Assembly: GCF_024707125.1 (NCBI RefSeq)
Contig: NZ_JANQAH010000007.1
Coordinates: forward strand, 248,001 to 312,000
Length of the DNA: 64,000 bases
Origin: Devosia sp.
Lineage (GTDB): Bacteria; Pseudomonadota; Alphaproteobacteria; Rhizobiales; Devosiaceae
Reading direction: 5' to 3'
Below, in pieces: positions 34,331 to 42,976 of this stretch (positions within the stretch are counted from its first letter, which is position 1; each line of letters opens with the position of its first letter). Below the pieces are notes generated by a model. It was not told the origin of the DNA, did not search any database, and worked only from the letters and a program-made list of their open reading frames with translations. Position numbers and translations under genes: made by a program.

Positions 34331-35738
34331 CTAGATCGTCGCGGCGCTGCTCAGCTCTTCCTTGATCGGTTCCTGGTCCTGCGGAATGTAGCTCTCGAAC
34401 AGCTTCAGACGCATATGGATCGACTGCAGCTCGATAATGGTCGTCCAGGCGCGGGCGAAGAACTGGAAGGAGCCAGCCACTTCACCAAACGCATTCTGCA
34501 CCTGCTGATAGACGCCGAGCGTAATCGTGCCGGCCAGAATCGAGGGTGAGAGCGTTAGTAGCGGCACATAGCCGGCCACCTGCAGGTAGGCGTAACGCGC
34601 CAGGTTGAAGTAGGTGTAGTGGAAGTAGAGCCGGAAATAGTTTCTCTGCACATTGGCGAAGAGTTCCCGGAATGCCGGCGGGTCGGCACGGTCGCCGTGG
34701 TCCTCGCCATAAACGAGTTCCTTGCGAAGTGCCGCTTCAACCTTCTGGTTCTCGAAGTTGAGCCCCGGCAACTTGATGCCGACACCCCAGAGAAGCGCAG
34801 TACCGAAAGCGGCAACGACAAGTGCCACCCAGACAAGGCTGCCAGGCACAGCACCGATCATCGGGATTTCCGTCACCGACTGGCTGAGAGTCCAGAGAAT
34901 GGGCAGGAACACGACGAGCGTCAGCAGTGAGCCGAGGAAGCTGGTGCCGAGGTCTTCGACGATGGACGCAAAGCGCATCGTATCTTCCTGCACGCGCTGG
35001 GCAGCGCCTTCGGTCTCGCGCAGGCGGGGCCAATACTCCATGTAGTAGGACGTCATCGCCTTGCGCCAACGGAAAACGTAGTGCGAGTTGAAGAAGGCGA
35101 GGATGACGAGGAAGATGATGTTTGGCAGCAGCACCGCCATCATCGTGATCACATAGGGCCAATATTCCTCAGGGCTGACCGCTCCCGGCTCGTTCAGGGC
35201 CCGTTGCAACACGTTGAAGAAATTGCCCTGCCAGTCGTTCACGAAGGCGCTGAGCTGCACCTGGCTATAGGTGGCGAGGAATAGAACCGAGCTGCCGACG
35301 ACACTCCACCAATACCATTGGTTCCGCTTGTAAAAGTACCAGAAGGCACAGAAGACCGCGGTGCAAAGCAGGATGTACCAGTATTCCCATATGCGTGCGC
35401 CATTGAGGAAATTGGTGTCCTCGACAACGCAGTTGGCCACGGCAGTTGCGGTCGCCGCCGGTGCAGCGGCTTGCTGGGTGACTGGAGCAGGCGCGTTGGG
35501 ATCGGTCGCCTGCGGACCGCCTTCCGGCACGGGCAGGGCATCTGGCGCTGGAGCAACCGGCGTTTCAGCCGCTGGCACCTGGTCGGGCGAACAGATCGTT
35601 GGCGACAGGAAGCGGTCGATGCTGATGACGTTGCGCACGGGTTCGCCGGCGAACTGGAAAATCAGCGTCGTCAGCAGCATCCATATGATCGCCGACGAGA
35701 AGAATATCTTGGGAACTGGGAAAAAAAGAGCGGAACAC
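34331..35738 (-). CDS. SbmA/BacA-family peptide transporter with a 5' frameshift
   Basis: Inner-membrane transporter related to SbmA/BacA, which import peptides and, in rhizobia, matter for chronic host infection. The main frame (449 residues from 35680) has a Pro/Ala-rich periplasmic insert near residues 38-80, then membrane helices and the family's C-terminal half (LFANVQRNYFRLYFHYTYFN, LARYAYLQVAGYVPLL, ARAWTTIIELQSIHMRLKLFE). The expected N-terminus FRSFFP-VPKIFFSSAIIW is split: GTG at 35738 with GGAG in front starts FRSFFP, but a run of seven T where six are needed shifts the frame. It may be mutation, slippage or sequence error. Without correction part of helix 1 is lost. Confidence 0.75.
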
Positions 35739-35905
35739 CGGGAGACTCCAGGGTGTCAGGAGGATGTGTCATCTAACTGTGGCAATAGGCGTAAAACAAG
35801 GACGGGAAGTTAAGGTTTGGTAAGGTTTGCCCCACTCGCTTTCGCTTCCCCTCTGCGTCTTGAGGCGCTATCAGCTACGTAAAGATTTCAGAGAAAGTTT
35901 TCGCC

Positions 35906-36772
35906 ATGACCGCGGTGATGGAAGCCCCCGCCACGCCGGCCGATGACAGCGAATCCGGCGCGCACCCGATTTATGCGAATGCGCCGCGCTCGGTTGAGTT
36001 CAACAAGCTGCGCAAGCGCCTGATCCGCAATACACGCGAGGCGCTGGAAAAATTCGCCATGGTGCGCCCAGGCGAGAAGTGGCTGATTGCCCTTTCCGGC
36101 GGCAAGGACAGCTACGGCCTCCTGGCCTTGCTGCTAGATTTGAAATGGCGCGGCCTGCTGCCGGTCGAACTGCTCGCCTGCAATCTCGATCAGGGCCAGC
36201 CGAATTTCCCCAAGCATATCCTTCCCGAATTCCTCGAAGGGCTGGGGATCGAGCACCGCATCGAATATCAGGACACCTATTCCATCGTGACCGACAAGCT
36301 GCCGGCCGGCGCGACCTATTGTTCGCTCTGCTCGCGCCTGCGCCGCGGCAATCTCTATCGCATCGCCCGCGAAGAGGGCTGCACGGCGCTGGTGCTCGGC
36401 CATCATCGCGACGACAGCCTCGAAACCTTCTTCATGAACATGTTCCATGGCGGCAAGCTCGCGGCCATGCCGGCAAAGCTCGTCAATGACGAAGGCGATC
36501 TCGCCGTCTTGCGGCCGCTGATCTATTGCGCCGAGGAAGACCTGCAGAAGTTTTCGGACGCCATGCAGTTCCCGATCATTCCCTGCGACCTCTGCGGCTC
36601 ACAGGAGGGGCTTGAGCGCAATGCGATGAAGGCCATGCTGACCGATATCGAAAAACGCATGCCCGGTCGCAAGGACGTCATGATCCGCGCGCTAGGCAAC
36701 ATCAATCCCAGCCATATGCTCGACCCGAAGCTTTTCGATTTCGCGGGTCTGACCCTCAACCAGAAGGACTAG
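35906..36772 (+). CDS. ttcA: tRNA 2-thiocytidine synthesis protein TtcA
   Basis: PP-loop ATPase that makes 2-thiocytidine at position 32 of certain tRNAs with an iron-sulfur cluster. The 288-residue product has the PP-loop SGGKDS (64-69), cysteines of the CxxC motif in [11 protein letters not shown] (139 and 142), a later Cys in IPCDLCGS and the [18 protein letters not shown] segment. The first 30 residues are a short extension before the domain. A downstream inositol monophosphatase gene begins 6 bases after its stop, indicating cotranscription. Confidence 0.93.
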   Translation: MTAVMEAPATPADDSESGAHPIYANAPRSVEFNKLRKRLIRNTREALEKFAMVRPGEKWLIALSGGKDSYGLLALLLDLKWRGLLPVELLACNLDQGQPNFPKHILPEFLEGLGIEHRIEYQDTYSIVTDKLPAGATYCSLCSRLRRGNLYRIAREEGCTALVLGHHRDDSLETFFMNMFHGGKLAAMPAKLVNDEGDLAVLRPLIYCAEEDLQKFSDAMQFPIIPCDLCGSQEGLERNAMKAMLTDIEKRMPGRKDVMIRALGNINPSHMLDPKLFDFAGLTLNQKD

Positions 36773-36778
36773 AGACGC

Positions 36779-37591
36779 ATGAATATCGAACGCTTGGCCG
36801 CCATTCTCCGTCAGGCCGCCAAGGACGAAATCATGCCGCGCTTCCGCCGGCTCGACGATGGCATGGTCCGCTCCAAGGCCAATGCCTTCGACCTTGTGAC
36901 CGAAGCCGACGAAAGCGCCGAACGGGCCATCACTGCCGCGATCAATGCGCATTCGCCCAATACCGTGGTGATCGGCGAGGAAGCCGTCTCCGCCAATCCC
37001 AACCTGCTCAGCGGGCACTTTGAAGACCGCACCGTGATCTACGTCGACCCGGTCGACGGCACTTACAATTTCGCGTCTGGCTTGCCGCTCTTCGCCGTTA
37101 TGGCTGCGGTGGTCGAGAATGGCGAGACCGTCGCAGGAGTCATCTACGACCCGATGGGCGACGATTTCCTGATGACCGAGCGCGGCTGCGGCACGTGGCA
37201 CGTTTTCCCCGACGGACGTCGCGTGCGCCAGAAATTCGCCGAGCCGACTGCGCTTGCTGAAATGGGTGGCCTGGCCTCGGTTTCCTATCTGCCGCCAGAG
37301 GTGCGCAGCCAGGTTCTGAGCAATCTGGCCAAGGTAAAAATGTTCGCCAATTACCGCTGCGCCGGCCACGAATACCGCATGGCCGCAGGCGGCCACGCGC
37401 ATTTCCTGATGTACAACAAGCTCATGCCCTGGGACCATGTCGCCGGAGCGCTGATGATGCGCGAAGCCGGCGCCCATGTCGCCCGCTTCGACGGCTCGGA
37501 ATACAAGGCCAGCCACATTGATGGCGGCCTGCTTGTAGCGCCGAGCAAGGAGAACTGGGACGAGCTGCGGCGCGAGATTTTTGCCGTCTAG
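36779..37591 (+). CDS. Inositol monophosphatase-family protein
   Basis: Mg2+-dependent sugar/inositol phosphatase fold, 270 residues. Metal-site motifs are complete: IGEEAV (Glu), VDPVDGTYNF (Asp-Pro-x-Asp-Gly-Thr) and WDHVAGALMMREAG (Asp). The group includes inositol-1-phosphatase, histidinol phosphatase and fructose-1,6-bisphosphatase-like enzymes; sequence alone does not decide. It follows ttcA by 6 bases and its stop overlaps the end of the convergent aminotransferase by 4 bases. Confidence 0.88.
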   Translation: MNIERLAAILRQAAKDEIMPRFRRLDDGMVRSKANAFDLVTEADESAERAITAAINAHSPNTVVIGEEAVSANPNLLSGHFEDRTVIYVDPVDGTYNFASGLPLFAVMAAVVENGETVAGVIYDPMGDDFLMTERGCGTWHVFPDGRRVRQKFAEPTALAEMGGLASVSYLPPEVRSQVLSNLAKVKMFANYRCAGHEYRMAAGGHAHFLMYNKLMPWDHVAGALMMREAGAHVARFDGSEYKASHIDGGLLVAPSKENWDELRREIFAV

Positions 37592-38781
37592 GCGCTTCCG
37601 AAAGCCTTAGCCGCAGCTTCTACAGCCCCGGCGCCATGCGGAATGTCGAGCGCCGTCAAACCGGCCTCGATGCTTGCAAGTACACCCAGGACCATATGGG
37701 CATTCACATGTCCCATATGGCCGATGCGGAAGAAGTCGCCATAGGCGGGTTCGTCCGATCTGGCCATGCCGAGGCCGACGCCAAGCGTTACGCCGGCCTC
37801 CGTCTCCAGCCATGTCCGCAACCGCTTGGCGCCGCCATTGGCGAGCCGTGCGGCCGTCACTGAATGGCCGCGGGCGCTCGGCAACGCGATGTTGAGCCCG
37901 ATATCGGCATTGTCGGCACTCCAGGCGTCCATGGCGGTCCAGACCGAGCGGGCAAGGCGCGCATGGCGTGCCCAGACCTTTTCGAGGCCTTCCTCATCGA
38001 GAATCATCGTCAGCGCTTCGCGCATGCCAAAGAGGTGGTGCGTCGGAGCGGTGCCGCCGAAATACAGCCAGAACTCGGCGCCGACCGTACGCGGCTCCCA
38101 GTCCCAATAGGGCGTCTTGAGATCGCCATTGGCGCAGCGCTGCCGCGCCTTGTCCGAGAACCAGAGGAAGGCCAGCCCCGGCGGCATCATCAGGCCCTTC
38201 TGGCTGGCGCCGACCAGCAGATCGATTCCCCAGTCATCCATGCGCAGTTCGTCGCAGCCAAGGCTGGCGACGGCATCGACGGCGAGGAGGGCAGGGTGAC
38301 CCGCCTCGTCCAGAGCCTTGCGCATGGCAGGCACGTCGTTCTTGGCCGAAGAGGCCGTGTCGACATGCGTGACCATCAGCACCTTGATGCTATGCTCTCT
38401 GTCGTCTCGGAGCCGCTGCGCTACGAGCGCCGGGTCAGCGGCGCCGGATTTGCCGCAGTCGAGCACTTCGACATCCACACCCATGCGCTGGGCGGAGCTG
38501 GCCCAACCCCAACCGAACGTGCCGGTCGCCACCTGCAATGCCTTGTCGCCACGCGAGAACAGGTTGGCATTGGCCGCCTCCCAGGCGCCGTGGCCATTGG
38601 CGATATAGATGGCCGCGTTGTGGCGCGTCATCGCCACGCGCCGGAGGTCGGCCATCAGCGTGTCCATCATCCCCACCACTTCGCCCTCGTAGATATTGGG
38701 CGAAGCGCGATGCATGGCATTGAGCACGCGTTCGGGAACGACCGAAGGGCCGGGAATGGCGAGATAGGTGCGACCAGTCAT
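37588..38781 (-). CDS. Class V aminotransferase, serine/alanine-glyoxylate type
   Basis: PLP enzyme of 397 residues resembling serine-glyoxylate and alanine-glyoxylate aminotransferases, which serve glyoxylate and serine metabolism. Features are YLAIPGPSVVPERVLNAM, the GHGAWEAA region, VTHVDTASSAKND, the PLP-binding Asp in LLAVDAVASLG and the Schiff-base Lys in VGASQKGLMMPPGL. The C-terminal IGHMGHVNAHMVLGVL is also typical. ATG at 38781 gives the family's normal N-terminus (TGRTYLAIPGP); a longer in-frame reading lacks support. It stands alone, divergent from the second ArsR gene. Confidence 0.88.
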   Translation of the reverse strand: MTGRTYLAIPGPSVVPERVLNAMHRASPNIYEGEVVGMMDTLMADLRRVAMTRHNAAIYIANGHGAWEAANANLFSRGDKALQVATGTFGWGWASSAQRMGVDVEVLDCGKSGAADPALVAQRLRDDREHSIKVLMVTHVDTASSAKNDVPAMRKALDEAGHPALLAVDAVASLGCDELRMDDWGIDLLVGASQKGLMMPPGLAFLWFSDKARQRCANGDLKTPYWDWEPRTVGAEFWLYFGGTAPTHHLFGMREALTMILDEEGLEKVWARHARLARSVWTAMDAWSADNADIGLNIALPSARGHSVTAARLANGGAKRLRTWLETEAGVTLGVGLGMARSDEPAYGDFFRIGHMGHVNAHMVLGVLASIEAGLTALDIPHGAGAVEAAAKAFGSA

Positions 38782-38851
38782 GGGAGAATCCGGAGGGAAG
38801 ATGCAACAGCCTAACGTGGACCGGGCGGCCCGCAACCCTCTTGTCACGACT

Positions 38852-38869
38852 CATAAGTCTATGCTTATG
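38852..38869 (+). promoter_or_regulatory. Probable operator of the second ArsR gene
   Basis: Perfect 6-bp arms CATAAG (38852-38857) and CTTATG (38864-38869) around TCTATG, ending 7 bases before the ArsR start and in the space shared with the divergent aminotransferase. The position suits autorepression. Confidence 0.5.
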
Positions 38870-38876
38870 TGTGTGC

Positions 38877-39191
38877 ATGAACGAAGCAGAGATTTTCAAA
38901 GTCCTGGCCGATCCGACGCGCCGCGCGATTCTCGAGCGGTTGTCCGGCGATGAATTGACGGCGACCGACCTGCGTGAGGGCTTTGCCATTTCGCAGCCGG
39001 CCATGTCGCAGCACATCGCCGTGCTCAAGGGTGCTGGATTGATCAGTGAACGCCGCGAGGGGCGGTTTGCGCATTATCGCGTCGACCCCGACGGCTTTGC
39101 GCCTCTGCACGGCTGGCTGGCCCGCTATCGCGATTTCTGGCCGAGCCGCATCGACAACCTCAAGGACCTACTCAGGGAGATGGATCAATGA
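38877..39191 (+). CDS. ArsR-family transcriptional regulator (second copy)
   Basis: Winged-helix repressor of 104 residues with VLADPTRRAILERLSGDELT, the recognition helix region ISQPAMSQHIAVLKGAGLIS and the dimer tail LARYRDFWPSRIDNLKDLL. No metal-thiol motif is seen. The ATG at 38877 follows a perfect inverted repeat. Its stop overlaps the start of the SRPBCC gene (ATGA), so the pair is translationally coupled. It resembles the ArsR-SRPBCC pair at 15489-14637 and may be an older duplication of the same module. Confidence 0.9.
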   Translation: MNEAEIFKVLADPTRRAILERLSGDELTATDLREGFAISQPAMSQHIAVLKGAGLISERREGRFAHYRVDPDGFAPLHGWLARYRDFWPSRIDNLKDLLREMDQ

Positions 39192-39526
39192 AGGACGACG
39201 CCGACACGCTGGTGTTCGAAACTGCCCTCGATGCTCCGCCCGAAAAGGTCTGGCGAGCGCTTTCCGTCCCCGAATATCTGGAACGCTGGCTACAGCCGCC
39301 GGCCGACGCCGAGATTTCCGTGGTGGTGTCTGATGAAAACCGGAGACTCACCTATCGCTGGCGCGAGCCCGGCGAGGGCGCGGCGGCGGAACCCGAAGAG
39401 AGTCTCGTCACCTTCGAGATTTCACCGCGCGAAGATGGCGGCACCTGGTTTCGCCTGACGCATGCGCCGATGGCACTGCCGGTGCCGGCCAACAGCAATG
39501 AACCGGTGATGATGCTGGCCGCCTGA
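39188..39526 (+). CDS. Short SRPBCC/AHSA1-domain protein
   Basis: Helix-grip ligand-binding protein of only 112 residues, about 40 to 50 shorter than typical members. The N-terminal part (FETALDAPPEKVWRALSVPE) and central strands (RRLTYRWREPGEG, ESLVTFEISPRED) match; the long C-terminal helix of the fold is missing, and the product ends NEPVMMLAA. It may be a genuine short subfamily. Translationally coupled to the ArsR gene. clpP starts 54 bases later with its own strong ribosome site. Confidence 0.8.
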   Translation: MKDDADTLVFETALDAPPEKVWRALSVPEYLERWLQPPADAEISVVVSDENRRLTYRWREPGEGAAAEPEESLVTFEISPREDGGTWFRLTHAPMALPVPANSNEPVMMLAA

Positions 39527-39580
39527 GGCCCGCACGCACCGCCGAATAATTTCAAATCTCCAACTGAACGGAGGTCGCCT

Positions 39581-40210
39581 ATGCGCGACATGATGCAACT
39601 CGTCCCTATGGTCGTGGAACAATCGAGCCGCGGCGAACGGGCTTTTGACATTTACTCGCGGCTGCTGCGCGAGCGGATCATTTTTGTGAATGGCGAGGTC
39701 GAGGACAATATGGCCTCGCTGGTCTGTGCCCAGCTGCTTTTCCTCGAGGCCGAAGCGCCGACCAAGCCGATCTACATGTATATCAACTCGCCCGGCGGCG
39801 TCGTGACGGCGGCGCTCTCCATGTACGACACGATGCAGTTCATCAGGGCTCCGGTCGGCACGCTCTGCATGGGCATGGCCGCCTCAGCAGCGACGCTCAT
39901 TCTCGCCGCGGGCGAAGCTGGCCAGCGCGCCAGCCTGCCGAATACGTCGATCATGATGCACCAGCCCTCAGGCGGCTATCAGGGCAAGGTTACTGACATC
40001 ATGATCCATGCCGAGGAGAGCATGAGGCTCAAGCGGCTGACCAACAACATCTACGCCAAGCATAGCGGACGAACCTATGAGGAGGTGGAAGCCGCACTGG
40101 AGCGCGATCGCTATATGGCCCCGGAAGATGCCAAGGCCTGGGGCCTTGTGGATCACGTCTATTCCGACCGCAGCCAGCTGGCGCTGCCGAGCGCCGAGCC
40201 GGCAAACTAG
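39581..40210 (+). CDS. clpP: ATP-dependent Clp protease proteolytic subunit, stand-alone paralogue
   Basis: Serine peptidase subunit that assembles into the ClpP barrel and degrades proteins delivered by ClpX or ClpA. 209 residues with the catalytic triad intact: Ser102 in [10 protein letters not shown], His127 in MMHQPSGG and Asp176 in ERDRYM. The usual ASMGS around the serine is here ASAAT. No clpX, lon or tig gene is adjacent, which they are for the main alphaproteobacterial clpP; I infer this is an accessory ClpP, several of which occur in rhizobia. GGAGGT lies just before the start. A bidirectional terminator follows. Confidence 0.92.
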   Translation: MRDMMQLVPMVVEQSSRGERAFDIYSRLLRERIIFVNGEVEDNMASLVCAQLLFLEAEAPTKPIYMYINSPGGVVTAALSMYDTMQFIRAPVGTLCMGMAASAATLILAAGEAGQRASLPNTSIMMHQPSGGYQGKVTDIMIHAEESMRLKRLTNNIYAKHSGRTYEEVEAALERDRYMAPEDAKAWGLVDHVYSDRSQLALPSAEPAN

Positions 40211-40219
40211 CCAAGAAAA

Positions 40220-40246
40220 AAGCCACCCGGCTAAACCGGGTGGCTT
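40220..40246. terminator. Bidirectional terminator after clpP
   Basis: Perfect 11-bp arms AAGCCACCCGG (40220-40230) and CCGGGTGGCTT (40236-40246) with a five-base loop, preceded by A6. It serves clpP and, less well, the convergent MFS gene. Confidence 0.8.
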
Positions 40247-40251
40247 GTCGC

Positions 40252-41507
40252 TTAGTGGGCTTCCATCGCGGGTTCGCCCTTGGCATGGGCGTATTGCTCG
40301 CCGACGCCAAAGAGCTTGCCCTTCTCGGCAATGAGAATGCAGATCAGCGCCAGCACGCCCATGGCGAAATAGCCCGTTGCCGCCGGCACTGTGGTGCCGT
40401 CAAAGTGTTGGCCGGTATAGCCGCCGATCAACGCGCCGCCCACGGTCTGGATGAAACCGAAGACCGAGGATGCCGTGCCCGCCACGGCGCCCAGCGGCTC
40501 CATGGACAGCGAATTCATGTTCGACGAGGCCCAGCCGAAGCTGAACATGATGACGGCAAGCAGCGGGAAGAACAGCCAAAGAGGCATGAAACCCGCAAGC
40601 GCCAGAGCCAGCCAGATACCGCTGAAAACGGTGAAGGACAGCATGGCGCCATGGGACAGGCGACGCATCCCGAGGCGCCGGACGATGCGCGAATTGGTGA
40701 AGGACGACACCGCCATCAGGCCAGCCATGGCAGCAAAGGCGACCGGGAAGTAGACGCCGAGCCCGTAGATGTCGACATAGATCTGCTGGCTTGAGCTGAT
40801 GAAGCCAAACAGCGCCCCGAACAGGAACATGCCGGCCAGGCCGTAGGAAATCGCCGGGCGGTTGGTGAAGACGATCTTGAAGCTCGTCGCGATGCCCGAC
40901 AAGGTCAGCGGGCGACGCTTGTCCAGAGCCAGCGTTTCCGGCAGGCGTTTGTAGGTCCAGAGCCAGAAGGCGGCGGCGAGTACACCCATGAAGATGAAGA
41001 TCGTCTGCCAGGGCCCGTCAGCAGCAGGATCTGGCCAACACCGGGCGCGATGATCGGAATGGCCATGAACACCATGAAGGTCAGCGACATGACTTCGGCC
41101 ATTTCCCGGCCGGAATACCGGTCGCGCACCACGGACATGGTGATCACGCGCACGCTGGCCGCGCCCATGCCCTGGATGAAGCGCAGCAGCAGCAGGGCGC
41201 CGAAGGTCGGCGCGAAAATCGCAGCGATCGCGGCAACGATGTAGATGCCCATGCCGACGAGCAGCGGGGCGCGGCGGCCGAAGCGATCAGACAGCGGGCC
41301 GAAAGCGAGCACGGCAATGCCCATGCCCAGCATGTAGGAGGAGACGACGAACTGGCGTTCGTTCTCGTTGGCGACACCCAGTGCCTCGCCCATATAGGGC
41401 AGGGCCGGCAGCATGACGTCGATGGCAAGGGCATTGAGCGCCATCAGCGCGGCCATAAGGGCAATGAATTCGGGGCGCGAAAGCACCCGAGTGAAATGGT
41501 CGGACAT
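40252..41507 (-). pseudogene. Bcr/CflA-type MFS transporter split by a frameshift
   Basis: Drug-exporter-like MFS gene in two frames. The first (from ATG 41507) encodes ALMAALMALNALAIDVMLPA, the PLSDRFGRRAPLL loop and six helices, up to GQILLL; it then goes wrong. The second frame resumes with PWQTIFIFMGVLAAAFWLW and continues through helices 7-12 to 40252. The change lies in about 41014-41030, in a GCAGCAGG / GGGCCC-rich patch. Joined, the protein would be about 418 residues, the normal size. Either a decayed gene or a one-base sequence error. A palindromic operator lies upstream. Confidence 0.8.
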
Positions 41508-41596
41508 GATTATTGCTCAGAATAGGGGCGCCCAGGGGGAGGGGCGGCAGAATTACGGCCGGACCATGAACCTGTCCGGCCGCATTGGCAAGTCTA

Positions 41597-41614
41597 TATC
41601 GTCAAATGACGATA
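41597..41614 (-). promoter_or_regulatory. Perfect 18-base palindromic operator before the MFS gene
   Basis: TATCGTCA (41597-41604), AA, TGACGATA (41607-41614): perfect 8-bp arms. It is 90 bases upstream of the MFS start at 41507. A second hairpin (GGCCGGAC / GTCCGGCC, 41557-41581) lies in the would-be leader. Probably a dimeric regulator site; no regulator gene is adjacent. Confidence 0.5.
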
Positions 41615-41629
41615 ATTGGAAATTTGTCC

Positions 41630-42847
41630 TCAGGCGGGCTTGAGGGCAAAGCTCGGCACGCTGCGTTCGTTGATCGGGATATGCAGCGCCGCGGACGCAA
41701 GACCCAGAACGATGCCGAGATACCAGACCAGGGCATAGGAGCCGGTCACGTCAAATGCGAAGCCGCCAAGCCATACGCCGACAAAGGAGCCGAGCTGGTG
41801 GCTGAAGAAAGCCACGCCATAGAGCAGGCCCATATAACGGGCGCCGAAGAACAGGGTTACGAGGCCCGCGGTCAGCGGCACGGTTGAAAGCCAGAGAAGC
41901 CCCATGGCCGCCGCAAAGGCATAGGCGGTGACTTCGCTCACAGGGATGAGCAGGAAGAGGCCGATCGCCACGGCGCGCAGGAAATAGATGGACGCCAGAA
42001 GCAGCTGCTTGGGCCATTTGCCGCCCAGATAGCCGGCGAGCAGCGAGCCAACGATATTGAAAAGACCGATGACGGCGATCGTCCAGCTGCCGACTTCAGG
42101 CGAGAGTCCGCATTGCACGAGATACGCGGGCATGTGGACGTTGATGAAGGCGAGGTGAAAGCCGCAAACGAAGAAACCGATGACAAGCAGGCGGTACGAA
42201 CCATGGCCCCAGGCCCTGGCAAGCGCCTGCATGAAAGGCAAGTCGGCATGGCCGACCGGGTTTTCGGTGCGCCCGCGCAAGGCGTAGCTCAGCGGAATGA
42301 CGAGCAGCAACGCCATTGCGAGATAGATGAGGGCGGATTGCCAGCCGAATGCATTGATGAAACCCTGGCTGACGGGCGCGAAAGCGAACTGTCCGAAGGA
42401 CGAGGCTGCCGTGGCGACGCCAAATATCAGCGAGCGCTTTTCCATCGGCACGGACCGGCCAAAGGCGGCCATGACCACCGAGAATGAACAGATGGCAATG
42501 CCGACGCCGGTGATGATGCCCGCCGTCAGGGTGAGCCAGCCGGCATTGGGGGAAAACGCCATGCCAAGAACGCCGATGGCGTAGATTGCCGCGCCGATGG
42601 CGATGGTGCGCCCCGTGCCGACGCGGTCGGCATAGGCGCCGGCAAAGGGCTGGGCGATGCCCCAGGCCAGATTCTGGATTGCCATGGCCATGCCCCAGCT
42701 CTCGCGCGTCAGCCCGAGATCGCCTGTCATTGGCAGGGTAAAGAGGCCAAAACTGGTGCGAACGCCATTGCCGATGGCTGCCACGATGCAGCCGGCGATG
42801 ATCAGCACGAGCAGCGGTACTGCGGGGCGAAGGGCGGAAGTATTCAT
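41630..42847 (-). CDS. MFS transporter
   Basis: Secondary transporter, about 405 residues, twelve hydrophobic helices. It has the motif GAYADRVGTGRTIAIG between helices 2 and 3 and a GYLGGKWPKQLLL equivalent in the second half. The pattern (FGLFTLPMTGDLGLTRESWG, AFGRSVPMEKRSLIFGVATA) resembles the oxalate/formate- and YbfB-type branch; the substrate is unknown. Two ATGs (42847 and 42856) are possible; the first named has GGA about eight bases upstream. It is divergent from a GNAT gene with a 9-bp inverted repeat (42890-42898 and 42934-42942) in the shared region. Confidence 0.88.
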   Translation of the reverse strand: MNTSALRPAVPLLVLIIAGCIVAAIGNGVRTSFGLFTLPMTGDLGLTRESWGMAMAIQNLAWGIAQPFAGAYADRVGTGRTIAIGAAIYAIGVLGMAFSPNAGWLTLTAGIITGVGIAICSFSVVMAAFGRSVPMEKRSLIFGVATAASSFGQFAFAPVSQGFINAFGWQSALIYLAMALLLVIPLSYALRGRTENPVGHADLPFMQALARAWGHGSYRLLVIGFFVCGFHLAFINVHMPAYLVQCGLSPEVGSWTIAVIGLFNIVGSLLAGYLGGKWPKQLLLASIYFLRAVAIGLFLLIPVSEVTAYAFAAAMGLLWLSTVPLTAGLVTLFFGARYMGLLYGVAFFSHQLGSFVGVWLGGFAFDVTGSYALVWYLGIVLGLASAALHIPINERSVPSFALKPA

Positions 42848-42976
42848 GGGGATCATCCGGACGATAGAGTCTTTTAGTACGCCCGGGTCGTCATCACGCA
42901 AAGCGATATTCTCGAATGACCTCCATCAGTTCCCGTGATGACTTGACCCTGTCCGGTGGCGGTGGGAACAAAACGC

